Shown here in pieces: positions 23,186 to 34,739 of a DNA stretch of 64,000 nt. Origin of the DNA: Lichenostomus cassidix. Taxonomy: Eukaryota; Chordata; Aves; Passeriformes; Meliphagidae. Positions within the stretch are counted from its first letter, which is position 1. The number at the start of each line of letters is the position of its first letter. The notes under the pieces were generated by a model. The model did not search any database, had not been told where the DNA came from, and saw nothing but the letters and a program-made list of their open reading frames with translations. Location of the stretch: assembly GCA_008360975.2 (NCBI GenBank), contig CM039183.1, forward strand, positions 56,780,850 through 56,844,849. The letters are read 5' to 3'. Made by a program: the position numbers and the translations under genes.

Positions 23186-26130
23186 AGGTATACTATTTAA
23201 AATTAAATAAGCAAATTAAGAAAATGGTGAAGTACCCCAAGATAAAAGTCAAACTATCAGAATGAGGCTTTTCTTTAGTAAACTTTACAATAATTTAATA
23301 CATATCTGTAGTTTCAGCTCTATGACTGAATGGTATTTACAGATTATGCATACTGACTTCTATTGGCAGTAAGAGAGGAAGCATAGTGAAAGTAGAATCA
23401 GACTGAGTGTGAGGGAAATGAGGGAGAAAAATTTGCAGGAAGGTAGTAACATTGGTTCCTCAGCAGCTTCCCTGCAGTGCTGTGTGTATGTGTAGCCAAA
23501 CTGAGGGTGTTGGCCTCACCTCACCCTGCCCAGCTTGCTTCCTACCCCAGCAAAAAGATGTTAAGCATGTACAGACAGCACCTACTGGCTGTCTGAATCC
23601 TTCCCACGGGCTCAAGTAGGGGAGTATCTCAATTCCAGATCTTGGGATGAGGTTAACTTGAAGCTAATTGGCAGTGGTGAGAAAGAGATACTCTGAGGGC
23701 ATATGTCAGATTTTGGTGTCAGGGAACTCGCAACTCAGGTAGAAAAGGTACAGCAAAGCTTAATAGAGTTAGGTAACAAATGAACAGAGGTTTTCAATGT
23801 CATAATTTAGAGTATAATGTTTAAATCTCATGTTATATTTGTTCTTGCACTTGGCCTCTTGCTTCTAGGGACCTTTAATCTTCCTATATATTAGTTATGA
23901 TACAAATAGCAAAGAGGACCCCCACTTAGAATTTTTGGCCCATAAAAGACAGCAGGTTGATCTAAGAAAACAAGTGAGAAGAGCATGAGACTGAGGTGAG
24001 ACAAAGGCATCAAGTATCTCAATTGCTGTAGCTTTTAAGGCTGCAGTGACACATAAATAAAACAAAGCTGAGGCTTATCTTTCTTTGTGTTTGGGTTTTG
24101 GCAGGATCCTTGCTATGCCCTTGGCCTGTCTGACTTTTTCCCAGCAAGTATCCGAGCATGGTTTTGGAGTAGCATATGCCAGGGACTGTTCTTAACCTTT
24201 GGTGAGTGGAATAAAATGCAGGTGTGTGTGGATGTGACCACAGCCACAGCATTGACTGTCAGAGACAGAGCATGGTCCATAGCCTGGTTTACCTATTCTA
24301 GTAAGTGTAGATGTAGATATAGATATAGAGCCTGAGAGGATCCCTCCCTACACCTTACTGTTTCCTGTCTTTGTAATGAGTTCAAAGAGCAAAGGTCCCT
24401 GGTGATTTCAGTGTGCCTAAGAGAACAGCCCTGGGGTTTGTGCACCAGAAGGGCTTGTGCCCTAAGCCTACTCCAGGCTTAATGAGAACCTTCAGCCAGT
24501 CATTTGTCCTCTCTTTTTCTTCCCATCTGTATAATGATAGCAGCCTCCTGTAGAAAAACATGTGTCCAAGGGGGGACAGCCAAATGCTGCAAGATAACTC
24601 CTGCCTTCTCTGTACTTTCTGTATTGACCCTGAGATGCCAAGAGTGTTAAAGTCCCTATGTAAGAAAAAAGCAACATGTTGTCAGTGAGGAAGAACTGTT
24701 CCTATTCTGGTCAGCTTGGCCATCAAAAAGCATCACAGGAAACAGGATGCTGAAGCGAGAGGCCATGCTGACACTTCAATTGCTTGTCCCACATGATGGT
24801 CTTTGCCTCATCCCTGACAGGGGAGGGAAGTGCCGTTGCAGCAGCCTGGGAAACCATCCAGGGACAGTTATCTGTGTGAGCACATCCCTGGGAACGCTCT
24901 CTGCCTGTGCCCACTCCTCCTCCCCTGCTGCTGCCGTGCAGGCTTTCACAGATGTTCCTCCCAGAGAAGGCAGCTGCAGCTCTCAGCCTCCTGGTTTCCA
25001 TCTCCCCGGTGGTCTGGCTCCACCCGTCTGTGATGGAGCTGCTGATAGTTCCTCCCTTCCCCAACCCATCCTGTCGCAACGACTGAGCTGTAGTAATCAG
25101 AGGAAAAGGAATTATTCTATGCATTTTTCTCCCTTTCCTCTTGTCTCCTCGCTGTGTAGCTATAGCCTTGATTTCTTTCCCTAGTGTTTCTGATCCTTGT
25201 TTCTTAAACAACTTGTAAACAACCAAGAGAAAACTCGAGACTGTAGATAATCCATATTTACAGTTGGATATGGTCTTATAGTTTACACAGTAGCCTGAGA
25301 TCTAAATAAGGGTTGTTTTTTTTTCTTTGCTCAAGGAAAAGGACCTCTTAAAATTTAAAGTGAAGGATTTGCACTGATTTTTATTTTCCTGCTTTTGTTA
25401 TGATCTTTTTTTCCTTGCAAGGAGGTTTTGACGATGTAACTGGGTGCACGCATGCGCATTGGCTTGAAAACGCATTTCATCTGTTTACAAGATTCAGTTT
25501 AAGGGCAAAACCCTAAGGCAAGAAAATGCGTCATCTCTGGACTGTTGTGACCCTAGGGTATGTCCACGCCACATTTGGGAAATGGGATGACTGCATGCCT
25601 AGGCCTACTCAAAGTCAGTTTTATACTCGGAGACATCAGTGTCTGAGATGAACTGAAGAAAAATCAGTTACTTTGCTGGGTTTGCAGTCTGCTGGCAACA
25701 GTCCTCTCAAAGCTAACACATGGCTTTTCCCCATCCTTCCTGGATCATAACTTTTAGGTCAGACCTATGACATCTTCTCAGGATTGCAGAAATTCACCAA
25801 GCCATAACACATCAGTAGCTTTGCAGCACTAGAGAAAAAAAAGTGTCATTATTACTGGTTGTACCACTTTCCATCCATGGAGTATTATGGGCTGAAGAGC
25901 ATGAAGCAATCTGTGGCTGAATAATGAACACAAGATTATATTTACCCTGTGGTATTTACCCTGCATTTGATAGCACAGCCTTAATTTGGGAATAGTCAGT
26001 ACTACATGGGCCGGCAATGGACACAAACAATTTGAATCTCTGGCTGTTGGGAGAAAATCTGTATAGAGGTTTTTCCAGGTGTGTATATATACATATGCAA
26101 ATTACAGGATGCTTGGTTGTTTGCTGCCAC

Positions 26131-26180
26131 AAATTTCAATTTCACTGAAATTGGAATTCATGTCAATATAATTGAAATTT
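26131..26180. repeat. Nested perfect inverted repeats
   Basis: The inner repeat is CAATTTCA-C-TGAAATTG at 26,137-26,153 (8-bp arms, 1-base centre). The outer arms AAATTTCAATT (26,131-26,141) and AATTGAAATTT (26,170-26,180) are exact reverse complements. The two structures share their left arm, so only one can form at a time. Confidence 0.85.
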
Positions 26181-29050
26181 CTTTTGTGATCCTGTCCCCT
26201 TTGGGAGACTGTGAGTGCTAATCCGCATTCAGATATCCAGACAAAAATTAAAATACCTTGCAATTTTATCAGATTGTACCCTCCACTTGTACATCAGATA
26301 TGTGTTTTATTCTCTTTTAGAAAGTTTATTGCCTGAAATTTACTATTGCATTTTGCATATTCTATTTTTTTACTCCAAATTAGAATGAGAGGTAATGACA
26401 ATGGAATTTCAGCAAAAATTGCCTTTTGAAAAATATAGGTGCTTTGTTAACAAGGACACAAGTTTTTTTTTTTGTTTGTTTGTTTGTTTTTTTTTTCAGG
26501 CAGACACAACTGAGGGGTTAAAATTACAAGTACTTCAAGCAAACCTGTGCTTGTGATCTGATCATTATGTCCGCGATTCAAACCAGCTTCCCTGAAGAAG
26601 AAACAACACAGATTTTCTATGTCTTTTATTTTCTAAGGTGAGCTGGGAATTTTGACCTTGGAGGCACTTTAAAGAATAAGCTATCTTGCACATGTTCTCC
26701 TTATGCACCTTGCAACTTGAGGGCACGACCAGCACTGTGGCCTCGCTGCCCCAGTCAGAGCCCAGAGCAGCACAGCGTTTTGCAGGTGTCTGCAAAGTGG
26801 GTTTCTTGCTATGCCGATGCTTCAGGCTGGCAGATTTCCGTCCCAGTGAGAGGATAAGATAAGCCTAAAAGGTATTTTCTGTAATGGATGGAAAAATGCT
26901 TGCTCCTAAAGACCTTACAGACTGTGAAAGCTGCTGCAAAGCAGTACAATATCAGCACCAAATCCAGGAGCCCGAGCACTGAGTGCAGCACTGCAAATAA
27001 AGGATTTGCTAGTCTCTAGCTGAGCTGGAAAATGGTCATGAAGTAGCTGGGTGAAACTCATTTCTTTCCAAAGAAACAAACAAACAAACAAGAATAATAG
27101 TATTAAAATCAAATGGAACCAAACTACTTTTATAGATTTCTTGTCTTAAAAAATGTAGGACCATAAGCAAGTTTTCTACAAACTTGTATCCTGTGACTGA
27201 GGCAGCATTTGGAGCTTCATCTACAGCTGGCACTCTGCTCTATATGTTCTGGTACCTAATAAAGGCTGAGTTCATGTTGAAACCTTTCCTTTAGCTGCAA
27301 AATTTAAAGACTCTTTACTCAGCTGCCTGTTTTCACACACACACACAAATATTAAAAATTATAGTAACTTAGTTATCTTTGAGACCTCTGTCAAATCCAG
27401 CTGAAATCAGGCAATGAGTTCAAACATTACTAGGAGGGAATGTATACAGACACTCACACAGCTGCATCTACATCCATGTAGATACAGAAAGATAAACTAA
27501 GTCAACCTTTTTCCCCCACGAAAAAGGGGTATAAGTATATTTTGGTAAATATTAAAATGCATCACTTTGTACAGAAAAGCAAGAAAGCAAACAAAATATT
27601 TTCTTTAAAGTAATTGACATCAATATTTAAACCTGTTGCCTGTTTTCCTTAGCACATTTGCGAGTTCCTTTCAAAATTATCAATTGCTTCAGTCAGACTA
27701 AACACACGTTTTCTGTTTGCAAATATTTTGCGGTAAAATTGCACTCAGCAGCAGGGTAGAATAATTTCATTCATTGTTCTCCTGAAGTGTGTGGTTGAAC
27801 TCTTAATTCATCTAAGAAACTTGGGCTGTTGAAGCCAGCTGCCAGCACTGTCAAGTCTGTGCCCTTACACAGGAGGTCACTGGACCAAGAATTCCCAGCC
27901 ACATAAATGCCTCTGGAAAACATGTTCATTGTCCTCAAAACTGAGATAAAGCCACTAATTGTTTTACAGTCAGAGTAAAGTAATTGTTTACCTTTTGTGT
28001 ACTACTAGTTACTTTAGTTTATTTCTTGTTGCTTTTTGTTTCTTTCTTTGTCGCTGAACTGTTGCTCAGAGGCAAGGACTGAGGAAGGTGTAGGATGCTC
28101 GAGGAATAGTTTAGACCCTAAGAGGCTTGCAGCGTAGACTGCCAGATAAAGTGAATAGCAGCACGAGAGGCAACAGTGTCTACTGCCGCTGTATACACAC
28201 TAAGCATCTTCAACACTTACTGTTCCTGCAGCTTTTGGCACATGGTTACAGCTGTGTTCCTCACATTTCACGGGGTACTATTGTATTTCTCCCTTCCCTA
28301 TCTGAAGTGCTGTATTTCAGGTGGCGAATGAGCACTGCATATAGGTAATTAGGTGGGAAGATGCTGAGTGCAGTTAGCAAGCATTGCAAGGCAGGGTGGC
28401 AAAGAAGCGTGTGTTAGAATATTCAGAATTTAACTCAATTTTATGCATATCTCAGATGCATATCGATTTCTGCTTTCTAGAAGAAAATCAGCACCTTGCT
28501 ATGAGTCTTGACCAGGCATTTAGTTAATATGGATTTAAGCTGAGATTTTGAGTGGTTAAATCCAGTGGTTAGTTCCAATTCAGTGAGTAAATTGAGAGGT
28601 TAAAATGTGCATTTGCTGTGTCAGTCATCTGCACTTAGCTTAAAGCTGGGGGCCTCTAATCTGTCTCTTTAACAGACCAGCAATTCCCACTGAATTTCCC
28701 AGTGCCTGTGGCAAAGAAATCAGCAAATCAGCCCGTTCAGCTGTGCTTACCAGAGTTGCTCGTCTCTTCAGCAAAAGCTGTGGCTGTTCTGGGTCTGTGC
28801 GTGGCCACAAGGTCAGTCAAGCCCCTTGTAACTGCGTGTCTCACCTGGTGCTGTCCCGTCCACAACAGTGAAATTGCACATGGTTAGGCCAGGCACAGAG
28901 GTCTGTTTTTAATTGTGTGGGATGGAGATAAAGCTGCGCAAAAGTGAAATTAAACAGCTCTCTCCTTCAAAACCATTAGGATGATACAGCAGGCCCTGGC
29001 CCTTTTCATAATGAGGGCTGAGATGTTTGCACAGCCCTCGGTTCACAGCG

Positions 29051-29974
29051 AGCTGCTTTAATTAAACCTAACCTAGCCCACGCATGAACCCGACTGGTGA
29101 ATTTGGGTCGCCTGGAGGACGCGCCACCTCGTCCAGTTATCTCGGGGAAAAGTGGGGGATGAGAATAAACACAATCCAGGCTGCAAGGATGCCCGGGGCA
29201 GCTCAACGCCGGCCTGCGGGGGATACCCGGGGAAGGGAGCCCCCGGGAGGGTCTGTGGCCCCCGTTCTGCCTGTGACCGCGCCCCGAGGCTGCCGCCGGC
29301 CCCTACAACCTGCGGGGACGAAGGGCTTAGTCTGGGGGACGGCCCTGCAGCCCCTGCTACCCTTCTCCTGCTTTCGGCAAGAAAGTACCCAGGTATCAAA
29401 CGGAACCGAGGGATGGTATTGAAAGAGCAAGTGAGGCGGAAATTTAAAGCCTCTCCGCTAATAATAACAGTATAAATAACCGAAGACATCTTGTAAACAG
29501 TGCGGTCATAACCCTGAAACATTAAACAGCGCGGTGGGATCTGGCGCATCAGCTGCCGGCGGCCGCTGCCGGTGCAGGGGGAGCGCCCCGCACTCCTGTT
29601 TATCTCAGCCTCATCTCCCACGGGCGCGCTGATCGATAGAGAGGAGATGTTTAAGTTACAAATTCCCGGCGCTGAGGACCGACTGTACTTCATCAATAGA
29701 TCACTGCTCCTGTCCCCGAGGAGCGGAGCGGCCGGAGCGGCTCCCGCAGCGCTCGGGCGCCGGGCTGCGGAGCCGGGCCGGGCTCCCGCGGCGAGCTGCC
29801 GACCCAGTCACCCTCTCCCCCAGGGGTTTGTTCCAGGTCTTTAGCTCCAGGGAAGCAGGTCTCCCGTGACCCGGGGTGGCGAGGCGGGATCCCCGCAGCG
29901 CGGCCGCTTCGCGGAGCCGGCAGAGGCTCGGTCCTTCCCCTGAGAGTCTCAAACGAACACTTAACACCGCTCCG
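29051..29974. promoter_or_regulatory. GC-rich island downstream of TCF21
   Basis: A CpG-rich block beginning near 29,080 lies just beyond the inferred TCF21 poly(A) site. It is interrupted by an AT-rich core near 29,440-29,530 with a plus-strand TATAAATA at 29,472-29,479. Open frames of 75-207 codons on both strands have no recognised domain and reflect GC content. It may be the promoter of an unannotated or antisense transcript, or part of a broad developmental-gene island. The sequence does not decide. Confidence 0.4.
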
Positions 29975-30423
29975 TGCTCAGTAGAAAGGAAGGTTTATTC
30001 ACAGAAATAGAGCAGAATCTGCTTGAAGAAAATATATCTATATATCTTTAGGGTGAATTACTTCATAGAGATGACTGTCAAAGTCAGTTTTTCTAGGCAT
30101 CTACATATTTCACAGGTCTCAGACAAAAGATACACGCGTGGTAGGTTTTGTTTGATCTCTGTCTTTTCTCTAGTAGCTCTTGAACCAGCAAGGCTGTGGT
30201 TGCAGGACACTCGACTGTACACGCATTTAATAAAGTTAAATAGAGTCAGGATCTCTCGGGGTGGATGGAGTCTTTGCTAGAGCACATTTGGTCTCCTCTG
30301 CGCCGGGAGAGCGACTCTCCCCGTGGCTGTGCCCGGGGCCCGGGGCAGCGGCGGATCCCTGCCCGCCCCGCCGCCCGCTCCAGGGCCGCGCCGGGACGGA
30401 CGCTGCTGGCCCGGCCGCGGGGC
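29975..30423 (-). other. TCF21: TCF21 3'UTR with poly(A) signal
   Basis: The tail runs from the TGA stop at 30,424 down to an AATAAA on the minus strand at 29,999-29,994. Cleavage is expected about 15-20 bases further, and GU-rich sequence follows on the minus strand (29,941-29,975). The stretch 30,000-30,250 is AT-rich compared with the GC-rich blocks either side. The end is inferred from the signal. Confidence 0.65.
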
Positions 30424-30513
30424 TCAGGATGCCGTCGGGCCGCACAAGCGGTTTGTGTTCACCACTTCTTTCAGGTCACTCTCGGGTTTGCCGGCTACCA
30501 TAAAAGGCCAAGT
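30424..30513 (-). CDS. TCF21: TCF21 coding exon 2
   Basis: 90 nt in phase 0, acceptor TCCTGGCTACAG. It encodes [20 protein letters not shown], then NRLCGPTAS and a TGA stop. The tail is highly conserved in the family and marks TCF21 rather than other bHLH genes. Confidence 0.97.
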   Translation of the reverse strand, partial: TWPFMVAGKPESDLKEVVNTNRLCGPTAS

Positions 30514-32565
30514 CTGTAGCCAGGAAAAGACACGAGTGGGAAGGGGGTTACATATGGAGAAATGCACATTGCAACGCTCATATCGCCAGCGGGTCCGGCT
30601 CGGGAGCGTCCGGGGAGACCGAGCCCGGCATCCCCCACCTGAGGCCGCTTCGGGCGGCGCTCTGCGAGGCTCAGGCCGGGGCAGCTGCCGCTGGCTTCGG
30701 CAAGGACCCATTTGCCTTTCGCCGGCGGCTGATGCCTCTTCACCTCACAGCCCCGGTGGTCCCCACCGGGCGTCCTTGGGGTGGTGGAGCCCTTCTGATA
30801 CGCGGCAGAAGGGAGGGAGAAAGGAGCCGCCTGACTCCGGCACATTCACATCCCCCCGGCACAATCGCCACGGGCACCCCTCCGCAGCCGCGCCTCCCCC
30901 CGCGTTTGGTCGTGACCGGCGTGGGGACCCTGACCAGCCGGAGCCGCTTCAAGCTCCGCCGGGCTAGCCGGGCGCAGGAGCTGCTCGGGGTTCCGGCAGC
31001 CCCCGGCCGCTCTCCCTGGCCTCCCGCGGCTCGGGAAGCATGTTTTGGTGTGCCTCCGTGCGGGAGAGGAGGGAGGTTTTATCTATACTGAGTGCTGGTT
31101 TTGTTTTACTTGGGTTTTTTTTCCCCCATGTTGTTGTGCTGAGGATTTTGGTTTTAATCAAATAATTGTCTCCCAGGCCCTTATCAGCTGACACAGCGGG
31201 TAACGTACTTTCCTCTGGAGTCTAGAGCTCAAAAGGCAGAGCCTGACCCCAGTGAACGTCCCCAGCTCCCCTCTGTGATCCATTTATGTGTCAGGGTCTG
31301 CACGTGTGGGCAGTGTAAAGGCTGTATGTCTAAAAAGAGCCCAGGCAGATCTTGCTTACCCCCGGTTTACATCATTTGTACATATTTTTAGAGCTTGAAA
31401 CGGGATGTTCCTGGCGGCTGGGTATGGTCAGGAGATCCAGGGCTGCTCAGAAAAACTTTGTGTGGTGGGAGAAGCAGGAGGGACACCGCACAGCCCAGGA
31501 AGAGGCATTGTGGAGTGTGCCTGGGGCAGACACCTCCCCTGGGGAGTCTGCACTGGTAGTATTTCTCCTGTGCCTGTTTACAGGGATAGGAGAAATGTCC
31601 TGGGCTGAGCAAGCCTGAGCGGTTGAGCACAGAGCCCCAAGAGTTCTGTCTTAAAACAGCTAGGGCTTGGGGACCCTACTGTGGCAGGAAACATTAGGGT
31701 AGAGACACAGGATAAGAATAAATTCTGGGTCCTTCTTCAAACATACCCTTTTCTACGCAAATTCTTATACCTGCCTACTTGCAGGTAGAAAGCTGCCATC
31801 AACCCTCAGGGGTTTCACAGCCATTTCTGGGGCAGTAAAGAGTAAAACCTGCCCCTGCTTATTAGTGGCCAGCGTGGCTTCCTATCTCCTGGAAGGGATT
31901 GCTAGGAACAGCAGAGGGGGCCTAGGAGGCTTGGCACTCAGGGCACAGGGCAACAGGGTACCTGGGAGCCCATCCCCTTTCCACCCCACTGGCACCAGAC
32001 TCTCTGTGAGAAGCACCGCGAAGTTTTCTCCCCGCACATTCCCCATCCCAGCTCTTCGCCCACCTCTCCCCATGCACGCGCACTGAGTGCCTGGCCCCGG
32101 CGGACTCTGACTTACCAAGTTGACAGGGTGGATGTAGCCGTTTTCATACTTGTCATTGGCCAGGATCTGCCTCAGGTGAGCAATGTAGCTGGAGGCCAAC
32201 CTCAAGGTGTCCAGTTTGGAAAGTTTGGTGTCTGGGGGCACCCAGGGTAGGGTGGTCTTAAGCCTGGAGAAGGCTTTGCTAAGGACCCTCATCCTTGCCC
32301 TCTCCCTGGCGTTGGCAGCGTTTCTCTGTACCTGCTTTCCCTCCTGGCTCACTCCATTTAAAGGGCTCTTCTTGGGGGGAGCTTTTTTCCTCTTGCCCGA
32401 GGCCCCTCTCCCCTTCTGAGGGGAGCCATTCTCGCCATTGGATCCCTCCTCGTTGCTCTCGGTGGACGCCCCAAACTCTTTGTTAGTATCCATTTTCAGG
32501 CCATCGCACTCCAGCATCTCCACCTCCTGCAGATCTTCTACATCACTGAGAGACCCAGTGGACAT
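30424..32565 (-). CDS. TCF21: Transcription factor 21 (capsulin/epicardin/POD1), bHLH
   Basis: TCF21 is a class II bHLH factor that pairs with E proteins and binds E-boxes in the nucleus. In vertebrates it acts in epicardium, kidney podocytes, gonad, spleen, lung mesenchyme and branchiomeric muscle. Joining 32,565-32,116 and 30,513-30,424 gives 179 residues, the usual family length. The N-terminus starts [20 protein letters not shown] (acidic). A basic nuclear-localisation-like stretch KRKKAPPKK is at residues 58-66. The bHLH domain has basic region [13 protein letters not shown] at 81-93, helix 1 at about 94-108, loop to about 116 and helix 2 about 117-133. The C-terminal tail ends NRLCGPTAS. 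The ATG has A at -3. The helix-loop-helix and both termini leave no real doubt about identity; MSC/musculin is the closest paralogue but differs in the N-terminus. Confidence 0.98.
30514..32115 (-). other. TCF21: TCF21 intron (1.6 kb)
   Basis: GT...AG intron of 1,602 bp. The half near exon 2 (30,514-31,060) is strongly CpG-rich, the rest is moderate. An E-box CAGCTG at 31,185-31,190 could serve bHLH dimers, although this motif is common by chance. Long frames on both strands (30.3-31.1 kb) come from the GC content. Confidence 0.85.
32116..32565 (-). CDS. TCF21: TCF21 coding exon 1
   Basis: 450 nt, codons 1-150, containing the acidic N-terminus, basic stretch and the whole bHLH domain, ending in [11 protein letters not shown]. 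The donor is TTG|GTAAGT at 32,115, a near-perfect consensus in phase 0. The frame stays open into the intron as far as 31,882, but that part has no homology. Confidence 0.98.
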
Positions 32566-32767
32566 GGTCTGGAAGATGCCAAATGACCAGCAGGAAAGGG
32601 GGGAGGGGGGGAAGAAGGGCAGCTCCTCAAATCTATTTCAAGGTGGCGTAGGAGAGAAGGGGCGCCAGTATTTTCCTCCCCTTCCCTCCCCGCCCAGCAC
32701 TAAGGCACAGTACCAGTCCAGAGAGGATCCCCGCCCTCCCGCCCCCCAACCCTGCTTTGCCCGTGTT

Positions 32768-32822
32768 TGAGGGAGGGAGTGAGATCGTGTGAGAGAGGGA
32801 GAGAGAGAGGGAGAGAGAAAGC
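32768..32822. repeat. GA-rich purine tract in TCF21 leader region
   Basis: A run of GAGAGAG/GGGAGAG units with few interruptions on the plus strand, C/T on the TCF21 sense strand. Such tracts can bind GAGA-type or SP-type factors and can form triplex structures. Confidence 0.75.
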
Positions 32823-33045
32823 CGAGGAATTTAGTGAGGACACTAGTAATTTATCTGGGGGATAAGAGAGGCGGATCCAGCCCAGGGGAGGGGCCCTGCC
32901 CACTGAGCACACCACATCCCCAATCACAGACCTTTGCACAGGACAGGGAATGAAGTATCTCAGCAAGCCTTTGCCGAGAGCTCGGAACTGGGATTCAAAT
33001 CTTCACAAGTGTACTAAAACAACTCGCTTAGTCTCTCTCCCCCTG

Positions 33046-33112
33046 CTCTTTCTATCCTCCCCCTTCCTCCTCCTCCTTCTCCTCCTCCTCCTCTTCTCCT
33101 TCCCCACTTCCC
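33046..33112. repeat. (CCT)n/(CTC)n pyrimidine tract upstream of TCF21
   Basis: About 65 bases of almost pure pyrimidine on the plus strand, dominated by CTC triplets. It lies about 0.5 kb upstream of the TCF21 start codon. Confidence 0.85.
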
Positions 33113-34231
33113 TTTACAGCCCAGGGTCGCTCTCCCCCTCTCTGCCTCCTAGATGACCCAGGCAGCTGGTGTCATGATTCTTGATGAAAGCCAAAATGGG
33201 TCATGAGCAGAGAGAGCAGCAGATCCACCAGCCAAGCCTTCCAGGGAGCTTTGTAATGCGTGCCGTCGAAACGCTGTCCTGTAACCTAATCTGGGGGAGA
33301 TTTGTGGATGATTATATTTGCGAACGCATCCTGTCCAGCTAGTAGCATATTCCAGGAAGGGAGTGCTCCGCTGCCTGGCCAGCAGTGTGGACCTTGCCGT
33401 CACAGCCCAGGGGCTGGAGGCAGGAGGATCTGACTTCTTCCAGCCTTCCGGGGTGACGTCCGACAAGTCCCGGTCTTTTCTCGGTCTTTGAGTCCTCCCA
33501 GCTGTGAATGTTGCAGAGGCTTCCTGGTCCACAGGTGTGCCAAGTGGCCAAGATCCCAGCAGTCCGTGAGCCCCACCGAGCTGAGGGAGAGGGTTGTGCT
33601 GCTGGGGAGGGTCTGTGTGGCTGCGGATGGGGCGGCAAGGGTGTGCATGAAATGAAGGAAGTGTGGGGGGGGTTTATTGGATGGTAGAGTTCCCACAGAA
33701 AAGAAAACTTTGCTTGGTGTGCAGAGCAGATGTCAGTGGTTCGTTCTGCTGTGCCCGTGGAGTGTTTTGTCTGCTGATTCATGCGCGCTAAAGTCAGGGA
33801 GTTTTGCCTGAGTAAAGAGGCAAGATAAGGGAAAAGGCCCCTTCTGTGGGAGTGATGGGACTGAGGGCATTAGGCCGGGCTCTGCAGCCACTGAAGCCAA
33901 ACATTCCCAGTGGTTTTACCACGAGTGTGAATGAGCGGGTTGCTGTGCAGTTTGAATAAACAGGCTTGTACTGCTGTTACGAACTTACACACATGTGTGT
34001 TCAGTCTCAGCAGAGCAGGATTTTGAAAGCAGTTATCCTTGTCTTATTTCTTCTTCTTCTCCATGTAAAATAGTCCTCTAAATCCACATTTGGAGCCCAA
34101 AGAGGCCAGCGAAACAGGAACTTACTCCTATAGCTCCTTCCCTATTCACACCCTTCGTGAAACCTCACAAGTCACCCTGCAGCCTGGTTCTTGAACACAA
34201 GAGACTAAAGAACTGCACACAGGGACTGATC

Positions 34232-34257
34232 CCTGCAATCAGAGATCTGATTGCAGG
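34232..34257. repeat. Perfect 12-bp inverted repeat
   Basis: CCTGCAATCAGA (34,232-34,243), a GA spacer, then TCTGATTGCAGG (34,246-34,257). The arms are exact reverse complements. It lies about 1.7 kb upstream of the TCF21 start codon. It could be a binding site for a symmetric dimer or simply a chance near-palindrome. Confidence 0.95.
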
Positions 34258-34739
34258 AACAATTCCACTTATCCAGCAGCTTATCTGAGGATTCATGTAC
34301 CTCCGGACAAAAATGTGCAGCCTCAGAAGTCACCATGGCTCACGGTGGCTTCATAGTTAATCCAAAGTCACTGGAGCCACAGGAAAAGACTCTTGCTGCT
34401 CTGTTTAAGGATCACATGGGATTTTCTGCATGCACTAAAAAACCCAACGAAAACTGCGGAGGGCCAAACTGGTATGTTTGCTGAGTGCTATGTACTGTCA
34501 GCAGATTAAATTTTCAGTAGGAGGCAGAGTGTCATTTTTGATAACCAGCAAGGAAGTTTTGCCTATCTCTTGATCCATCTCTCTTCCTTGGCTTATGTAA
34601 GCCAGAAGAAAAAACAGTAGATCTAAACTTTAAACCACCTCTTTATCATTTGTCTGGGAGATAACACCTTCCCACTCACAATAGGATAAGTACATTAAGA
34701 TATCGTATCTCCAAGCCCTGGGCTCTTGGGAATTCACTA

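Larger units (their letters stand above)
19941..29050. other. TBPL1-TCF21 intergenic spacer, no gene seen
   Basis: About 9 kb between the TBPL1 promoter side and the 3' flank of TCF21. No coding exon, RNA gene or named transposon is recognised apart from the items listed separately. There are poly(T) runs near 20,310 and 21,490, a (TTTG)n-type tract near 26,471-26,490, and GT/TA-rich tandem sequence near 23,100-23,180. The segment 24,720-25,100 is more GC-rich than its surroundings and carries open frames on both strands without recognisable domains. Confidence 0.5.
32566..33780 (-). promoter_or_regulatory. TCF21: TCF21 5'UTR and upstream promoter region
   Basis: Directly upstream of the ATG the minus strand is pyrimidine-rich: a GA/CT tract lies at about 32,768-32,822 and a (CCT)n-type tract on the plus strand at 33,046-33,112. 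C/G-rich SP-type runs occur at 32,680-32,755. No clear TATA box is identifiable at a fixed distance. 33,140-33,760 is moderately GC-rich and has long open minus-strand frames with no recognised domain. The transcription start cannot be placed from sequence alone. In mammals an antisense lncRNA (TARID) begins in this area, but I see nothing specific to one here. Confidence 0.55.

Noticed and set aside
29073..29696. Minus-strand frame of 207 codons and overlapping plus-strand frames
   Set aside because: Same GC-island effect. No domain, no splice-consistent extension and competing frames on the other strand.
31882..32115. Continuation of the TCF21 frame past codon 150
   Set aside because: A near-perfect donor follows codon 150, and the conserved tail of the family is found at 30,513-30,424. 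The read-through part has no homology.
33149..33782. Minus-strand frames of 98-147 codons upstream of TCF21 as an upstream coding exon
   Set aside because: They have no homology, and TCF21 is full length from its own ATG with a good start context. They are better explained by GC-rich promoter sequence.
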